In this document: piece after piece, positions 27,242 through 37,800 of the stretch | Numbering within the stretch: position 1 is the first letter of the stretch | Layout of the letters: every line of letters begins with the position of its first letter | NCBI GenBank assembly: GCA_943737045.1 | Contig: CALSFV010000032.1 | Location: 331,501 to 395,500 of the forward strand | Length of the DNA stretch: 64,000 nucleotides | Reading direction: 5' to 3' | From: Parapristionchus giblindavisi | Lineage: Eukaryota; Nematoda; Chromadorea; Rhabditida; Diplogasteridae | Notes under the pieces: generated by a model | What the model was told of the DNA's origin: nothing | The model's database searches: none | The model's input: only the letters and a program-made list of their open reading frames with translations | Translations under genes and position numbers: made by a program

Positions 27242-28025
27242 GTGACATCGCATTATCTCTTGGTATATCACCGGTTATATAAAGCGATAATACATTTAAA
27301 AAAAGGGATTATCCACCACTTCAAAAAGCATCGCAAAATCGCTGAGAAACTGGGACTAGAGACAAGAGGAAAGTAGAAAAGCGAGATAGCTTTGACGTTA
27401 TGCACGTATGAAATTTCATTTAACGTGCCCGAAAGTTCGCGTTAAATGGAGAATCGATATAATATCATGTTCATTTCCTCTTTAAATTATCACATGTCTC
27501 GTTGCGCCTCGGGCGTAGATTAATTAATAAATAAATAAATTAATTAATCAAAAAAATTAATTAATTAATGCTGAACACTGACTCGATGGCAATCCAGTCA
27601 GTCTCTCTCGTCTCCTCTGGTAGATCAACTCTATCGATTGAGATAACACAACAATCGGTGGTCAGCCAAATCTGCAATAACCGATGTCACAAATGACGAG
27701 TGCAATAGGGTTTGTTTTGCTTTCATTGTCAACTGACTAGATTTCAAATAATAATATTAAAATTAATAATGTACAAATATTATTGTTAACTCAAGATATA
27801 CATCATTTTGGTAGTAAATTTCAAAATAAATCAGTTTATTCATTCTAGACGTAGCGGCCGAAACACCACAGGGCACATTATTAGCTAACTTATTTATTTT
27901 ACAATTTGCATGTCAAGTGCATGCATACTTATTATTGTACATCTATTTATATTATTAATTTAATTAACGAAATCTCTTACGTCCGCATGGCGATCATCCA
28001 ACCGCACCACCAGACCCGTTGGCAT
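4414..28025 (-). CDS. G5: modular beta-repeat family protein, 18 exons, about 603 aa
   Basis: Unrecognised family protein, the best resolved complete gene here. Exons in reading order: 27981-28025 (MPTGLVVRLDDRHAD), 27583-27671, 26972-27056, 26622-26761 (starts IYDWFLLDDRYAYAF), 26303-26399, 25958-26038, 25285-25415, 24948-25065, 8122-8293, 7507-7589, 7264-7338, 6936-7069, 5709-5820, 5342-5510, 5136-5167, 5014-5077, 4857-4902, 4414-4552 (ends LDALLSLMK, stop TGA). All junctions have GT/AG in agreeing phase, and the summed length is 1812 nt. The protein reads as about six repeats of a beta-rich module. Each has a V-x-V start, an aromatic/Gly centre and a final strand such as VGRLVRVRV in G6 or LGRLIKARF here. 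A pattern match to S1/OB or cold-shock barrels is inference. The intron 8294-24947 is 16.7 kb and full of mobile and tandem repeats. The ATG lies 12 nt after a 3' splice site. Small exons 15-17 are the least certain. Confidence 0.75.
6519..6744. mobile_element. MITE with CATACATTTTCGCCCC ends
   Basis: About 226 bp between CATACATTTTCGCCCCACCC and its near inverse at the right (GGGTGGTCGAAAATGTATG). The flanks TTCCCCTC and TTCCCTCC are an imperfect target duplication. It lies in the G5 intron between exons 12 and 13. Related copies are at 62442-62643 and about 36370-36490. Confidence 0.65.
7105..7220. mobile_element. MITE, CATAGGTCGAA family
   Basis: Degenerate copy in the G5 intron between exons 11 and 12. 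It starts CATATGTCGAATAGC, ends TTTCGACCTATG, and carries the internal 'gcggtcaggcttt' segment of the family. Confidence 0.7.
8386..8445 (-). mobile_element. Helitron-like 3' terminus (minus orientation), copy 1
   Basis: On the minus strand the sequence forms a hairpin CGCGCC...GGCGCG followed by CTAG and then a T of the flank. This is the layout of a Helitron 3' end (hairpin, CTRR, insertion between A and T). A C-rich run and the tandem array follow directly on the plus strand. No Rep/helicase gene is seen. Confidence 0.6.
8460..18222. repeat. 9.7-kb tandem array of 54-bp units with longer variants
   Basis: Built mainly from a 54-bp unit containing CACGGGAACTAACGCTAAG and TTTAAGTAGATCAATATAG. 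A longer variant unit carries TTAACTAAAGAAACTT and GGTAACTCAATCGATAG. A recurring segment of about 250 bp (GTTGCAATTCAGTAATTGCA, then a CT-rich stretch and (ATT)n) divides the array into blocks at about 9345, 9858, 11147, 12265, 13380, 13828, 15005, 15866 and 16639. The blocks near 11.1-13.4 kb are almost copies of each other (spacing about 1.12 kb), so a higher-order repeat is present. No ORF runs through it. It lies in the large G5 intron. Confidence 0.95.
10534..10876 (+). repeat. Dispersed repeat R, copy A
   Basis: A non-array island of about 340 bp, starting near GCTCTATCTTCATAGGGG and ending TTTGAAATGA. Copies occur at 18231-18490 and 23810-24065. It ends where the second Helitron-like terminus begins. 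Its short ORF has no support as a gene. Confidence 0.8.
10877..18230 (-). mobile_element. Helitron-like element holding most of the array
   Basis: The minus-strand 3' end (hairpin, CTAG) is at 10877. The minus-strand 5' end reads TCTTACAATACTATATTG at 18230, preceded by A. Both ends fit Helitron rules (5' TC, 3' CTRR, A/T target). At the left end, the copy of repeat R at 18476-18483 reads GAAATGA|TCGC, which matches an unoccupied A|T site. The right flank does not continue that same site, so some rearrangement must also have happened. No helicase gene is present, so the element would be non-autonomous. Confidence 0.5.
18231..18490 (+). repeat. Dispersed repeat R, copy B
   Basis: Matches copy A (10625-10876) from GGCGAAAAGTAGTCAAGAA to TTTGAAATGA with few differences, and then runs on without a Helitron terminus. 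The LTR element lies about 270 bp further on. Confidence 0.8.
18763..19606 (+). repeat. 5' LTR of BEL/Pao element
   Basis: 844 bp, TGTAGCG...ATTACA, same length as the 3' LTR at 22810-23653. I saw no difference between the two in the stretches compared, including two identical short translations. GTATT flanks the element at 18758-18762 and 23654-23658, a 5-bp target duplication. The short ORFs inside are not genes. Confidence 0.95.
19607..19620 (+). promoter_or_regulatory. Primer-binding site of the BEL element
   Basis: TGGTGCATACGGTC follows the LTR with no gap. The first eight bases, TGGTGCAT, would pair with a tRNA ending in ATGCACCA, as expected for tRNA-Gly. The match beyond that is poor, so the tRNA identity is tentative. 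Confidence 0.6.
19974..22541 (+). CDS. BEL/Pao gag-protease polyprotein, 855 aa
   Basis: Capsid-like and protease part of a Pao-type polyprotein. The N-terminal about 160 residues are charged and helical. From about residue 170 the segment starting PKFNGYNRAEYKTFIKLF fits the DUF1759 gag domain of Pao elements. Cys/His clusters from residue 436 (CVYCEKH, CPLCLSSDH, CLICQGPHH) fit its zinc-knuckle region. An aspartic protease (DUF1758 type) follows, with active-site DTGA at residue 561. The last about 130 residues are acidic and end in VDANSVSPIH. No YxDD reverse transcriptase motif or integrase follows. The ORF is intact, in keeping with youth. Retroelement protein, not a host gene. Confidence 0.9.
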   Translation: MKNTNQSTYKSYYDKLKAARVNVIAHFDQIKQHVINIVSCKSMSHHEDLGVEVDKSEIDIRVNLSILQSQTNSLESKLNAISDPQVKAQEDGLFSMILRGYDNNGLPLDPSDLSILVDKQLAIVRMALKNNSETIIRNLKIKNVATSIKEEDEFLDASESPSVTKPRHVPLPTLTIPKFNGYNRAEYKTFIKLFQSLIMKRDNLIDTEKHLYLEGFLEGDALKVIKPYPNDGSYLKEALEALKEEYGNEEETSSQVYQSIHRIKAKSNYPNDQIDLARELLALVQQLQGEGEQSHLSCLLIIEKFAPQYRRKLHEANQNKDAIATLKYLIKHIRSEIQLDLASGTTTEFTEIKDIRPNNKNNSFYRNPSYQPQRNIDFSTPESSTVPPFNQYNNQSYPHFTPHINQSFNVIPEQQFNQNQSQFQPENKPFIQYIKCVYCEKHPNPSSCKKVPIIKDRVQIVEKKKLCPLCLSSDHIKTCGMACLICQGPHHDSICFKNMQRPERAGQFAVTQTSTPSQSISNAHRLLTVRAAVLDPTQEFHTDPIDPNMSHNSQEIDILLDTGAEMTLISKDIVEKMNLEKIGTKQLSLSLATGIEKEAQSYDVVKFKVQSINNDSLNSPNVHTIQAVVIDSSVTGPIQVRRLSKADVGYIKKHKLRLADSPNRDGSITPQLLLGVDDTLSILHNLSTHVLPSGLRLHDSAFGLVMGGTSNEVVCQEQQLNIHQLSILSDDDDVRPEDDPAFIRKMEEFMQINTIWDVSDDDSDEDEQKDNPILLHIRAIEANESKSDPSILSDTSSIHPNHNTDDQLRTSNELKDIMVYAKDHTDMMKGRGVQSVSTASLRFDGVDANSVSPIH
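22800..22809 (+). promoter_or_regulatory. Polypurine tract of the BEL element
   Basis: AAGGGGGGAG directly before the 3' LTR, the expected place for plus-strand priming. A second purine run (GGGGGGAGGGAG) lies upstream near 22614. Confidence 0.75.
22810..23653 (+). repeat. 3' LTR of BEL/Pao element
   Basis: 844 bp, TGTAGCG...ATTACA, followed by the target duplication GTATT. See the 5' LTR. Confidence 0.95.
23810..24065 (+). repeat. Dispersed repeat R, diverged copy C
   Basis: Shares CGCTCTATCTTCA, AGTTATCGCGAACT and CTGGCTACAATCTG with copies A and B but has many substitutions. Confidence 0.7.
24185..24845 (+). pseudogene. 5'-truncated CR1-type LINE, RT C-terminal part
   Basis: The ORF at 24241-24720 and the frame just upstream encode the end of a non-LTR reverse transcriptase ORF2 (LYVRPILEYACEIWSPHEQY, then WNSLPNSSIICPN). 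It is clearly related to the copy at 34401-35204. The catalytic motifs are missing. It ends near ATAATAAAGATATTATC, like the tail of the second copy. It lies in the large G5 intron on the opposite strand. Confidence 0.85.
25568..25745. repeat. Short repeats around CCCCTGTAAAATTAG
   Basis: Four spaced copies of CCCTGTA(A/G)A, three with AAAATTAG or AAAATACA, in a G5 intron (25416-25957). Not coding. Possibly a MITE remnant. Confidence 0.6.
26136..26278. mobile_element. Near-perfect foldback (palindromic) MITE
   Basis: GTGGCCGTATGCAAGAAC on the left mirrors GTTCTTGCATACGGCCAC on the right, and most of the 143 bp between them pairs (TGACGTCATTAGCGTAGGCG and its complement). It lies in the G5 intron between exons 5 and 6. 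Related but not palindromic sequence is at 60103-60195 and about 30235-30310. Confidence 0.8.
26433..26594. mobile_element. hAT-like MITE, CATACGTGG family
   Basis: Ends GATACGTGGGC and GCCCACGTAC, flanked by GTCCACGG and GTACACGG (7 of 8 match). It shares long internal blocks with 28639-28823. It lies in the G5 intron between exons 4 and 5. Confidence 0.75.
27197..27240. repeat. (ATT)n microsatellite
   Basis: Uninterrupted ATT run in a G5 intron (27057-27582). Confidence 0.95.
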
Positions 28026-28037
28026 GCACGAGTATAA

Positions 28038-28039
28038 CT
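28038..28039 (-). other. 3' splice site just before the G5 start codon
   Basis: The minus strand reads ATTCTAG, 12 nt, ATG. Same arrangement as upstream of G6, G4 and G2. Candidate trans-splice acceptor. Confidence 0.5.
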
Positions 28040-28638
28040 AGAATGGATCAATGATCGATTGTTTACTCCACTATTATCGATTATTCGATTAAAGTATTAG
28101 TATCGACTATTCTACCAATCATGATATATTTTTTTGGTTACAGTTGACCAGTTCGTAATGATACAGTAAGCACATTTCAACAATATCAATTTATCTTCCA
28201 CATTATTTAAATAATGAAAACATCAATAAAACATGACTAAATACATAGCATCGATAATGACTGATTTCCTGAGATCTTGGTAGGTTGTCTCGTAATTTTC
28301 ACTAATACTCGTTTGGCCACAACATTAGCACGTGGAGTCAACAACAAGGGTATACACAGCACGTTTTCCACTCGTAATGTTATCAGTGAGAACTAATCAA
28401 ACTACGGCTATCAATCTAACGAGAAACAAAAGCTGGCTTGTAAAATGAGGGGGGGGGGGATAATTTAAACAATACAATAGTAGCAAATAGTCAGTAACCT
28501 AGCGTCCAATGAAAACGATACAAAAGACAATGTGAAGTATCATAAACAACACAACATTAAACACATTAAATTATTGATTGTCTCGTGCATCTCTGATGCC
28601 GTCACTTCCATATCCTCCCACCGCCACTCGGGCCACAC

Positions 28639-28823
28639 CATACGTGGACACCACTGCCGCTAGCGGCAATACACCCCCCATTTTTGGCACCAGGCCCCCC
28701 GATTTTCCAAAAAAAAATCACTCAAAATGACGTATAAATGCTCCATTTTTTGCTTCCGACCCCCAGATTTTTGTGTCCAACCCTCTAATTTTCATTCCTA
28801 GCGGCAATGCCCGCCCACGTATG
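28639..28823. mobile_element. hAT-like MITE inserted in the last exon of G4
   Basis: 185 bp, ends CATACGTGGAC and GCCCACGTATG, with an exact 8-bp target duplication GGCCACAC at 28631-28638 and 28824-28831. It splits the terminal coding exon of G4. Confidence 0.9.
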
Positions 28824-31800
28824 GGCCACACGACTATTCAGCAGTGCATCGCGCATACGAACGGTAAGAGCGAGCAGGGCGACCTGACAATGAGTTGTTT
28901 GATAGAACTAGTACTAGAAAGTGAAAGACTATAGAGAGAAGATATCACTATTAACCAAATTTCCCTGCCGCCTTCAACCGGTTCGCTGATCACACGACGG
29001 ATCTCCATCTCACTTATGATAATAATCTTATTATCTATTAGTTGTTGTGATAGAATTTTTTAAAAGGAAAGAAAGAAAGTATTCTCCAATATCCCATAGA
29101 GTATTAACGCAACAAATTTGTACCTTGACGTCACTGTAGCTTCCGAGCAGCATCCAACAACGACTGATGAGGAGCGCACAGCTACTATAAAGGATGAGTA
29201 TAGGTGTGAAAAGGCGATCAAACTAGCAAGGGTGCAAAGCAAAACCAGTGATGAAATGAAAAGACGATAAATGCTGAACACAACAACAACAAAAAACAAG
29301 GAAAACAAGCAAATGTGGGGAGAAAGTGGTGCTATTAGCCAGTGGGTGATCATATGGAAAGTGCTCCGGGTTTTTTTCTAAACTTAAAGTGAACTTAAAA
29401 TGCGTCACAGACTTTAAGTGGGTGACTTTAAGTGAGAAACGTTAAGTGAGCGAGAGAGTTTTTACTTGAAGTTACTTACGTAGTGATGTCATATTTTAAG
29501 CAGACTTACACGTCTCACTTTAAGTATACTTGCAAGTCTACTTAAAGAGGAAGTGTAAGTACACTTCAAATTTTGAAATACCAGAGTGTGCCTTACAACC
29601 GGTTGTCAGCCAAAAATGAGACCTTTCACAGGTAGGAGTGACTCAGAAAGTCTCCAACAACTCTCGTGACACCACTTTTGCCATGCAAAAGGACATCTTG
29701 CGAATGCGAATATAATGTGAATCGCGCATAGCGAGTGCCACTTGGTGGAGTCTAGAGATGGAGTGTCTTCCATACTCTATCAGTGTCTGTTATCATTGTT
29801 AGTATGGCTACTACTTGAGGCGACTTAGAGCAAGTGGTCACAAGCAGTGTGCTACGGCAGTCATAGGTGGGCACGCTGGTGGAGAAAGGCTGTGCGCAAA
29901 CCGGGGAAATGGTAAGGCAAGGCTATACGCATGGCCATTTCTTAGTAGATTTGACTGGAAATTTTCCAATTGTTGCGAGGCAAAGCTATGCGCAAGGCCA
30001 CGCAACGGAAGGCAAGGCTGTGTGGAAAAATAATTCGTTTTCACCTATGACGGCAGTACGCCGTAATCAATCACTCACATCATCTTTCTCCTTCTCAATC
30101 CTCCTCTCCTCCTCCAAGGCCGTCTGTGTCTTCAGACTACGGTGGTGCTCCTTCAGAATCTTCTGCAAGCACACACACACATATATCCGTGAATATTGAC
30201 AACTCTTTTGTCTCACAAAGAATGTCACAGGCGTAGAGGGGATGATTTTTGGCAAACGCCTTCGCCAACGTAAGTGATGTTACGTTTGCCGGCAAACTTT
30301 GGCCAAGGAGACGTTTTTCAGCAAGCACGGCATCAGGAGTTCGTGATTGGAAGAAACCATTTGCTTGTCAAGCGCGACATCACAAGCGCAAGCTAAAAGT
30401 CACTTTGAACTAGCTCCTTCCACGCGCTTACACCGTCATATTTGATCAACGTTTATGTTTACAGCCACGATTCTCTAACTTCAGATTCGTGACCCGAATC
30501 AGGTAAGCAACACAACTCTGCGGCGTACCCAAGACGGGTTTGGTCCGCCTCCCCAACCCTGCTCACCTTGTGCTTCCTGAACCACTCATTGCTCTCGGTG
30601 AGATCGCGTTCGCTCGCATACTCGTACAGGCGCATCTCGGCCATGCACTGCCGAAGCTCCTCCTCCTGAAATTAATTTTATTAAAAAATTACTTAATTAA
30701 ATTATTTCATATCTATAAAGCCTTTATAATAAAGGCCATAAGACTCTCAAAATAAACTCTGAAACACTCTAGACTAACTAAGACTTACTAATTAACTAAT
30801 ATTTACTACTATTCACTACTAGTTAGTTAGTTAGTTAGTTAGACTAACCAAATAACTTCACCCTAAAAAAAATTCATCAAAGTGATGAGACACCATGCGA
30901 GAAGACAAGTGAATTCAAAAATTGGAACGTTACAATTAGAATAGTTCAAGATATCTTATCTATTATATCTATTGCGAATTTATCATTCAACAAAAAGAAA
31001 TGGTTGTAACGAAGGGAGGCTGAAACCGTAATTCACCGGCTGAAAATGGAAACAGATTCCCAAGGAGAGAAAAAAATCTATCATTTCGCTGTTCCTCCTA
31101 TTACATTTACAGTGTTTCCTGATTTTTAGCTTTGATCTTTGAACATTTGCATAGTGACGGTAAACCAAAGAAAAGAAAAATTGAGAAAATTCTCTTCGTT
31201 TTGCCCATAGTGGGTGGATCATCGCATTGTGAGGGCATGAAAATGCGTGATAACAAACCTTCTTGGCCTCCTTTCGCTGGTCGACCGTTACCAACGGCTC
31301 CTTACCGTAGCATTGCACCATCCAGAGCGAACGACTGGCATCTCTGCAAATGGCTACCGTATCTTTTGATCTCTAATCTTTGATCTCCATTCACACCACG
31401 ATTGCTATTGACTTAATTGATGGCTTCCATTATTATCATCATTTATCATCCAATGCACAGTCGACCGAGAGAAATAAGCAATAACCACAGCTATCGTATA
31501 CCTGTGGTTGATCGTAGAAAAGCGTGTCAGGACGCGCAACTGCTCGCCTTTCGTCAGCTTGCCGAGCAAGTTGTTGTAGTCGTACACCTCGCCCACTCGC
31601 TTGTTGTACAATCTGAATCGATAAATTGCTTTAAAAATCGATAAATACATTACACTTTCAACAATAGGTAATCAATAATTGTCAACATAGGTCGAATAGC
31701 TAGGATATCGGCTCTCAAATGCGGTCAGGTTTTTCGATTTTTGTGAAATGTTTGCTCAAAATGCAGCCAGTCTTGGTACTTTGTAACATACTTTTCGACC

Positions 31801-34800
31801 TATGATTGTCAATCAATGATTAAAGACTCTCACCTTGTGATCTGTCGATCGTTCAGCCGCACCACTCGGTCCACCGTAACCGGTATGTCCAACTGTAAAA
31901 GATGATCAAAGTTTCAAAAGTAGTATTTCAATAAACCCCTTCCTAACCAACTAAAACTCCCCAATATCCCACAGCATACAAAATAGTAAATAATCTGATC
32001 TTACATAATAATAATATTTACCACATTCGCACATTGGTGCGGGGTGGGTCATGGCAGGGGTCCTTCATAGACCTTCGATAAATAAAATAAAAACTAACCC
32101 ACGCATCGCTGCCGTGATTGATCGGCTTGCACGACGGCTCGTGCTCGACGACCCTCCACTCATACAGGTGATCCAGACGAGGACTGAAAGATCAAAAATC
32201 AAAGATCAAAGATCAACTCTTATAACTCTTTTCTTAAAACAGATCAGCCAACTTATCAGGCAAATCATCATCCATCTATCGTTGGCATAGGTCGAATAGC
32301 TAGGTTATCGGTTTTCAAAATCCGGTCAGGTTTTTCGATTTTTGGCAAATTTGGCTGAAAATCCGGTCAAGTTTTTCGATTTTTATATAATTTTGGCTCA
32401 AAATCCGGTCAGGTTTTCCGATTTTTGTGAAATTTTGGCTCAAAATCCGGTCAGGCTTGGTACTTTGTAACATACCTTTCGACCTATGATCGTTGGCAAC
32501 CTCAACAAAAACAACCAACCAAACATAAGATCAATTTTGGACCAACAAATGAATGAAACCACATTTTTAAATGTAACAGTATGGTCTAGTCATAACTGCT
32601 CGCGCACTAACACCTCATTACTGTATTCACTCACTTCGAACTCAGCTCCACGGTCGATCCGACGGCGGGCTTGCGACTCGTCCGTTTCAGTATGCGCTCC
32701 GAGATATCCGTCCATTGATGTCTGCAGAGCAATAAACGAATGATACAAGGTCAAACAAACGCGACCTCATTTTCGCAGTCTCAGTCAGTAAACTTCAAGC
32801 CATTGGCGCATTTTAAGTTAAATTTATATTTTGAAGAAAAAAAACCGGAGCGTTAAACACATCTGCCATATCTACCGTACCGTACCGTACCTTCTCAACG
32901 TACCGTAACCGACCCGACAACTCACATTGTATCCTGATCGAGCACTAACACTCTCCATCCATTGATGTTCTCACTTCTCGATATGACGACGCCTATCCGA
33001 GTGCACGCCGTCTCCTGGTCCTCCTCATACGAACTGCGCTCGTCGTCACTGTCTAGTGGGGATGATGGAGCGGCGCGAGACTACAATCATACCAGTCATA
33101 CATTTTCGGTACCCTCGCCGTCTATTTTATATAGTGGGTCAATTGTCGAAATAGGGTGGGTAGATGCACAAAATTCGTTATTTTTGTTTAAAAATCGTCA
33201 TTTTTAGCTTCCTTTTTTTATCAAGTGGCCTAAAATTGGCTTTATATAGTGGGTCAATCCTCGCACTGCGAGGGTATGGCAATGTATGATACCAGTCAAT
33301 CATTATCGGTTTTTTTCCAAGGACAAAAAAGGAAATAGATTGAATTTCAATGGGGGCTTGGCAACCGCATACACTGTAAAACCCGAAACAATCGAAACAA
33401 AAGTGATCATTTGCACACGGTTTAATTCGTTTTTTTCGCACGACCATTTTAGACGCTCGAAACCATTTAAGTTAAATGATTTAACAGTAATCAATTTAAT
33501 ATCTAGAGAGACTACACAGAGGAAGTCGCAAGAAATTGGGAAAGAAAGGTTGCAGTCAATCAATATCATAAATTTTTGTTCAACTTGCACAACTATAACC
33601 TGACCCGTAATTGTGATAAACGGACCCGATTATAAACTGGCCCGTAAAATTGGTTAATTTTCGCTTATTTTGGCAAAATATGCGATAAAGTGACCCATAA
33701 GCGCGGTAATTTATAAACTGATCCGTACCCACAATGCGGGTGCTCGAAAATGTATGATCAATATCCACATTTAAAATTCTATATCAGTCAATCAATATCG
33801 ATTTTAATTTATGGAATGACGATTAAGCCAAGCGCACAGACATGGCCCATGGTTATCCCATGGGATAGACCCACCCGCATTTTTTTTAAAAGTAGGTAAC
33901 CCACCAGCAAAATTTCGAAAAATGTTGACTTGAAAAAAATTAATCAATCATGTCGAAGAAATTTGAAGAAAAGAGTATGGTAGCAAATTGAATAATTGAG
34001 TACGAATATGAGAAGAGTACGATCTCCTCCCCTAACCAACATGGTTTTCTCCGAATAGATCCTGCGTATCTGCCCTAATCTCATCCTTCAGTCAATGGCA
34101 TCCTGTACTAGAGAAGGGTGGTTACATATCTGTCGCATTTATTGATTTCTCCAAGGCTTTTGACTCAATTCCTATTGATCTTCTAATACACAAATGCTCC
34201 TTAATAGGAATAAAAGGCTCCTTACTCAATTGGATTCGCTCCTTTTTATCTAATCGTACTCAACGTGTAATCGTAGGAGATTCTGAATCTAACCCATTTA
34301 AAGCCATATCTGGAGTACAGGTAGTTGTCTTGGCCCTCTCCTTTTTAGCATTTATATATCTGATCTTCCTCTCTTACTTCCCTCTACTATTCGATGTACA
34401 ATGTACGCTGATGACGTCAAGCTCTATTCTTTCTCTGACCCCTCATCTCTTCAATCTGCTCTCAATATATTGTTTAAATGGTCCACTGATTGGGGTTTGT
34501 CTATCTCCACATCTAAGACTGTCGTTATGAGTATTGGTTCTAAACATCCTAATATTGATTTTCTTATCAATAATACTCCTCTCCCTCATGTTAAAGAATT
34601 TACCGATCTAGGAATTACCTACACCAACTCTCTATCCTTCGCCCCTCACATCCAATCTATCGTATCAAAAGCCAAAAGCAGATGCGCTTATATTTACCGT
34701 ATCTTCTCCTCTCGCAGTCTTAAACTATACGCACGTTTATTCTCTATCTACGTTAGGCCTATTCTTGAATATGCCTCTGAACTTTGGTCTCCGCACGAAC

Positions 34801-37800
34801 AATATCTTATTGATCTTATTGAGAAAGTACAACAAGATTATACCCGTCGCATCTATGCTAAATGTCTCCAACCTCGCATATCATATTCTGACCGTTTGTT
34901 AGCTCTAAATCTCGAACAACTTGAACGTAGACGCGCACTTATTGATTTATGTTTCACTTATAAGGCACTTAATAGATTCATAGAATTTGACAATTCATCT
35001 ATCTTCCGATTATCATTTTCCTACAATAGATACTCCTCTCGCAGAAATAATTTCCAACTTGTCAAATATAATTGTAAATCCAAACGTTTTTTGAACTTTA
35101 TCTCAAACAGAGTTGTCAATTCTTGGAATTTACTGCCTAATTCTACCATAATCTGTCCTACTGTCAAAGTCTTTCGTAATTGTATTTCTACCTATGCTTT
35201 GTAACTAAAGTTTTATCGTCATTATGTATTTATTCAACCTTACTACCTCGTTGTGGTATTGTATTTATGTGTCCCTAATGCATTTCTCTATGTATCTCAT
35301 TATCATTCTTACCTGAAACGCACATAAAGATATTATTATTATTATCTTTAAGTTCAGTGAAGTGATAGTAGTACGTTGTGTCGGTATTTAATGTTAACAA
35401 GAACTGAAATATTAATTGATTCAAAAAAAATTTGATTTTTCGCTTAGAGAGTCGCGTACCGACAGAGAACACTGTGGACAATAAGAAATATGAAAATTAT
35501 ATTGGGAAAGTGTTGTTTCGAGGGGTACATTTTCAGGCATGACTATCGCGTACTGAATTTATTTTTTCTATTTCCTTGGTCTTAGCATATAAAAATTATT
35601 TTTTGCGTCATTTCTCGTCGCGTACCGACAGAGATTCCAATTTTCCACATGGAAATGTAAAACGAAAGCGTCAAACAAGCGTCAAACTCATTTGCCAGAG
35701 CGTTATCCCACCGTAGGTACCATGGGATAACGCGCTGGAAATCCTCTTAAACGCAATAATTACTAAATTTCTTGAGTTTCATGTTTTTCTCTGTCGGTAC
35801 CCGATCAGATTGAGATACTATGCATGTAATATAGTGCAGTATTGAACGAAATCGCATATTATTTAAATCAGTTCTCGTTCTTTTTACAGTTTAACAGTTT
35901 AATGACCTTTATCAAGCACAGAACCATTAGGGAGGGAATGGTTGCCACTAAACGACAGATTTGTCTGGGCGTGCTGAGGTCCCATACAAGGGGCATAATT
36001 CTCTTCATCTTCTTCATGTTCTGATCAGCAATTAAGACGTTCTTTAGAATCAAAGCCGCTACACTTGATCCCTTTCGAATAGTGAATCATGAAACAGAAT
36101 TGAGGAAAAATAGATAGAGATAACCCACGAAGTCCTCGCTCAATACTTCGTCAACAATTGCTTGATGATATGTAAATCGTTCTTACTGTAAGTTAAATAG
36201 TCTAACTGGATTGTGCCTACTATTGCAAACTGATTTTATTTTCCCCATTTTTTGTGTACCCACCCGCATTTTTTTGCCGAAAATCTACGTTACCCACCCG
36301 CATTTTTTGGCCGTGGGATAACCATGGACCATGTCTGCAAGCGCATATCGCACACAGTCTCGGAATATATGGCATACATTTTCGCCCCATTCACAATCTC
36401 TCGTTTCACACACACTCTCTCGCCTGGTATTGCGAAATATAAACTGTCCCGACTTTAGAACAAAACTGACCCGATCTACATCTCTAGTACTCGGAAATGC
36501 ATGATCTATGAGCGTCGTTGTGTTCGCAATGTTTGAACCAAAGTATGCCATTTCATAATCAGTCCGCATTAGTTGAATAGCTAGGTAATCGGTTTTCAAA
36601 ATCCGGTCAGGTTTTTCGATTTTTGGCAAATTTGGCTCAAAATCTGGTCAGCTTTTTCGATTTTTGTGAAATTTTGACTAAAAATCCGGTCAGGTTTTTC
36701 GACTTTTGTGAAATTTTGGCTCAAAATACGGTCCGGCTTGGTACTTTGTAACATACTTTTCGACCTAAGATCTCACTCACCATCAACTGTCTACTGCTCG
36801 CATTGCAGTCGGTCGGCGGATCCAGGAGCGAGACCCAGGGCTGCAGAAATAAGACATCATCACAGTCAATAACAATAATAAGCGACAAGATGATGATAAT
36901 GCAACTTGTTGTTAAATAAATAAAATAAATGATTAAATTACATATTAAATGATTAAATGATCCATCTCAACTAAATATAAATAAATTTATAAATTAATAT
37001 AAATAAATCCCCTCCACCCTCATCATTAGATATTCTCGAATTCGTCCCTAAACCCCCATTCTTTACAAACTGCCACCGAGCCAAAACCGAAATCGCCTTA
37101 TGCGACGGAAATCCATCTATCCCTATTCTGTATACACATCACCCTGTTATCATATATATTTGATGGAATAAAGAATAAATAAATAAATAAAAATAAATAC
37201 ATAAATTAATATAAATAAATATATAAATTAATATAAATAAATATATAAATTAATATAAATAAATATATAAATTAATATATAAATTAATATAAATAAATAG
37301 ATAAATTAATATAAATAAATCAATAAACGTACCGATAGTCTGAGCATCTGGAAGAATGTGGGAATGTGCGTGGCCGCGTCCATCGCCGTCATCATCTGCG
37401 CGGGCTCCAGAGCGAAGCGGGCGTCCGAGCGGTTCCTGAAGCGACACGATAGTCATACGGTAATCTACAACATACTTTGCCATACCCTCGCAGTGCGAGG
37501 ATTGACCCACTATATAAGGCCCATTTTAGCCCACTTCATAAAAAAAAGGAAGTTAAAAATGACGAATTTCAAGCGAAAATAACGAATTTTGTGAATCAAC
37601 CCACCCTATTTCGAGAATTGACCCACTATATAAAAATAAACGGCAAGGGTACCGAAAATTTATGATCTACAAAATTAATAATCGATAAATCGATCATGGG
37701 TCGAAAAGTATGTTACAAAGTACCAAGCATGCCCTCATTTTGAGCCAAAATTTCACAAAAATCGAAAAGCCTGAGTGCATTTTGAAAACCGATAACCTAA

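Noticed and set aside
29815..30199. Several ORFs on both strands
   Set aside because: They fall in the MITE 29862-30049 and its flanks. The G4 exon 30079-30162 explains the minus-strand part.
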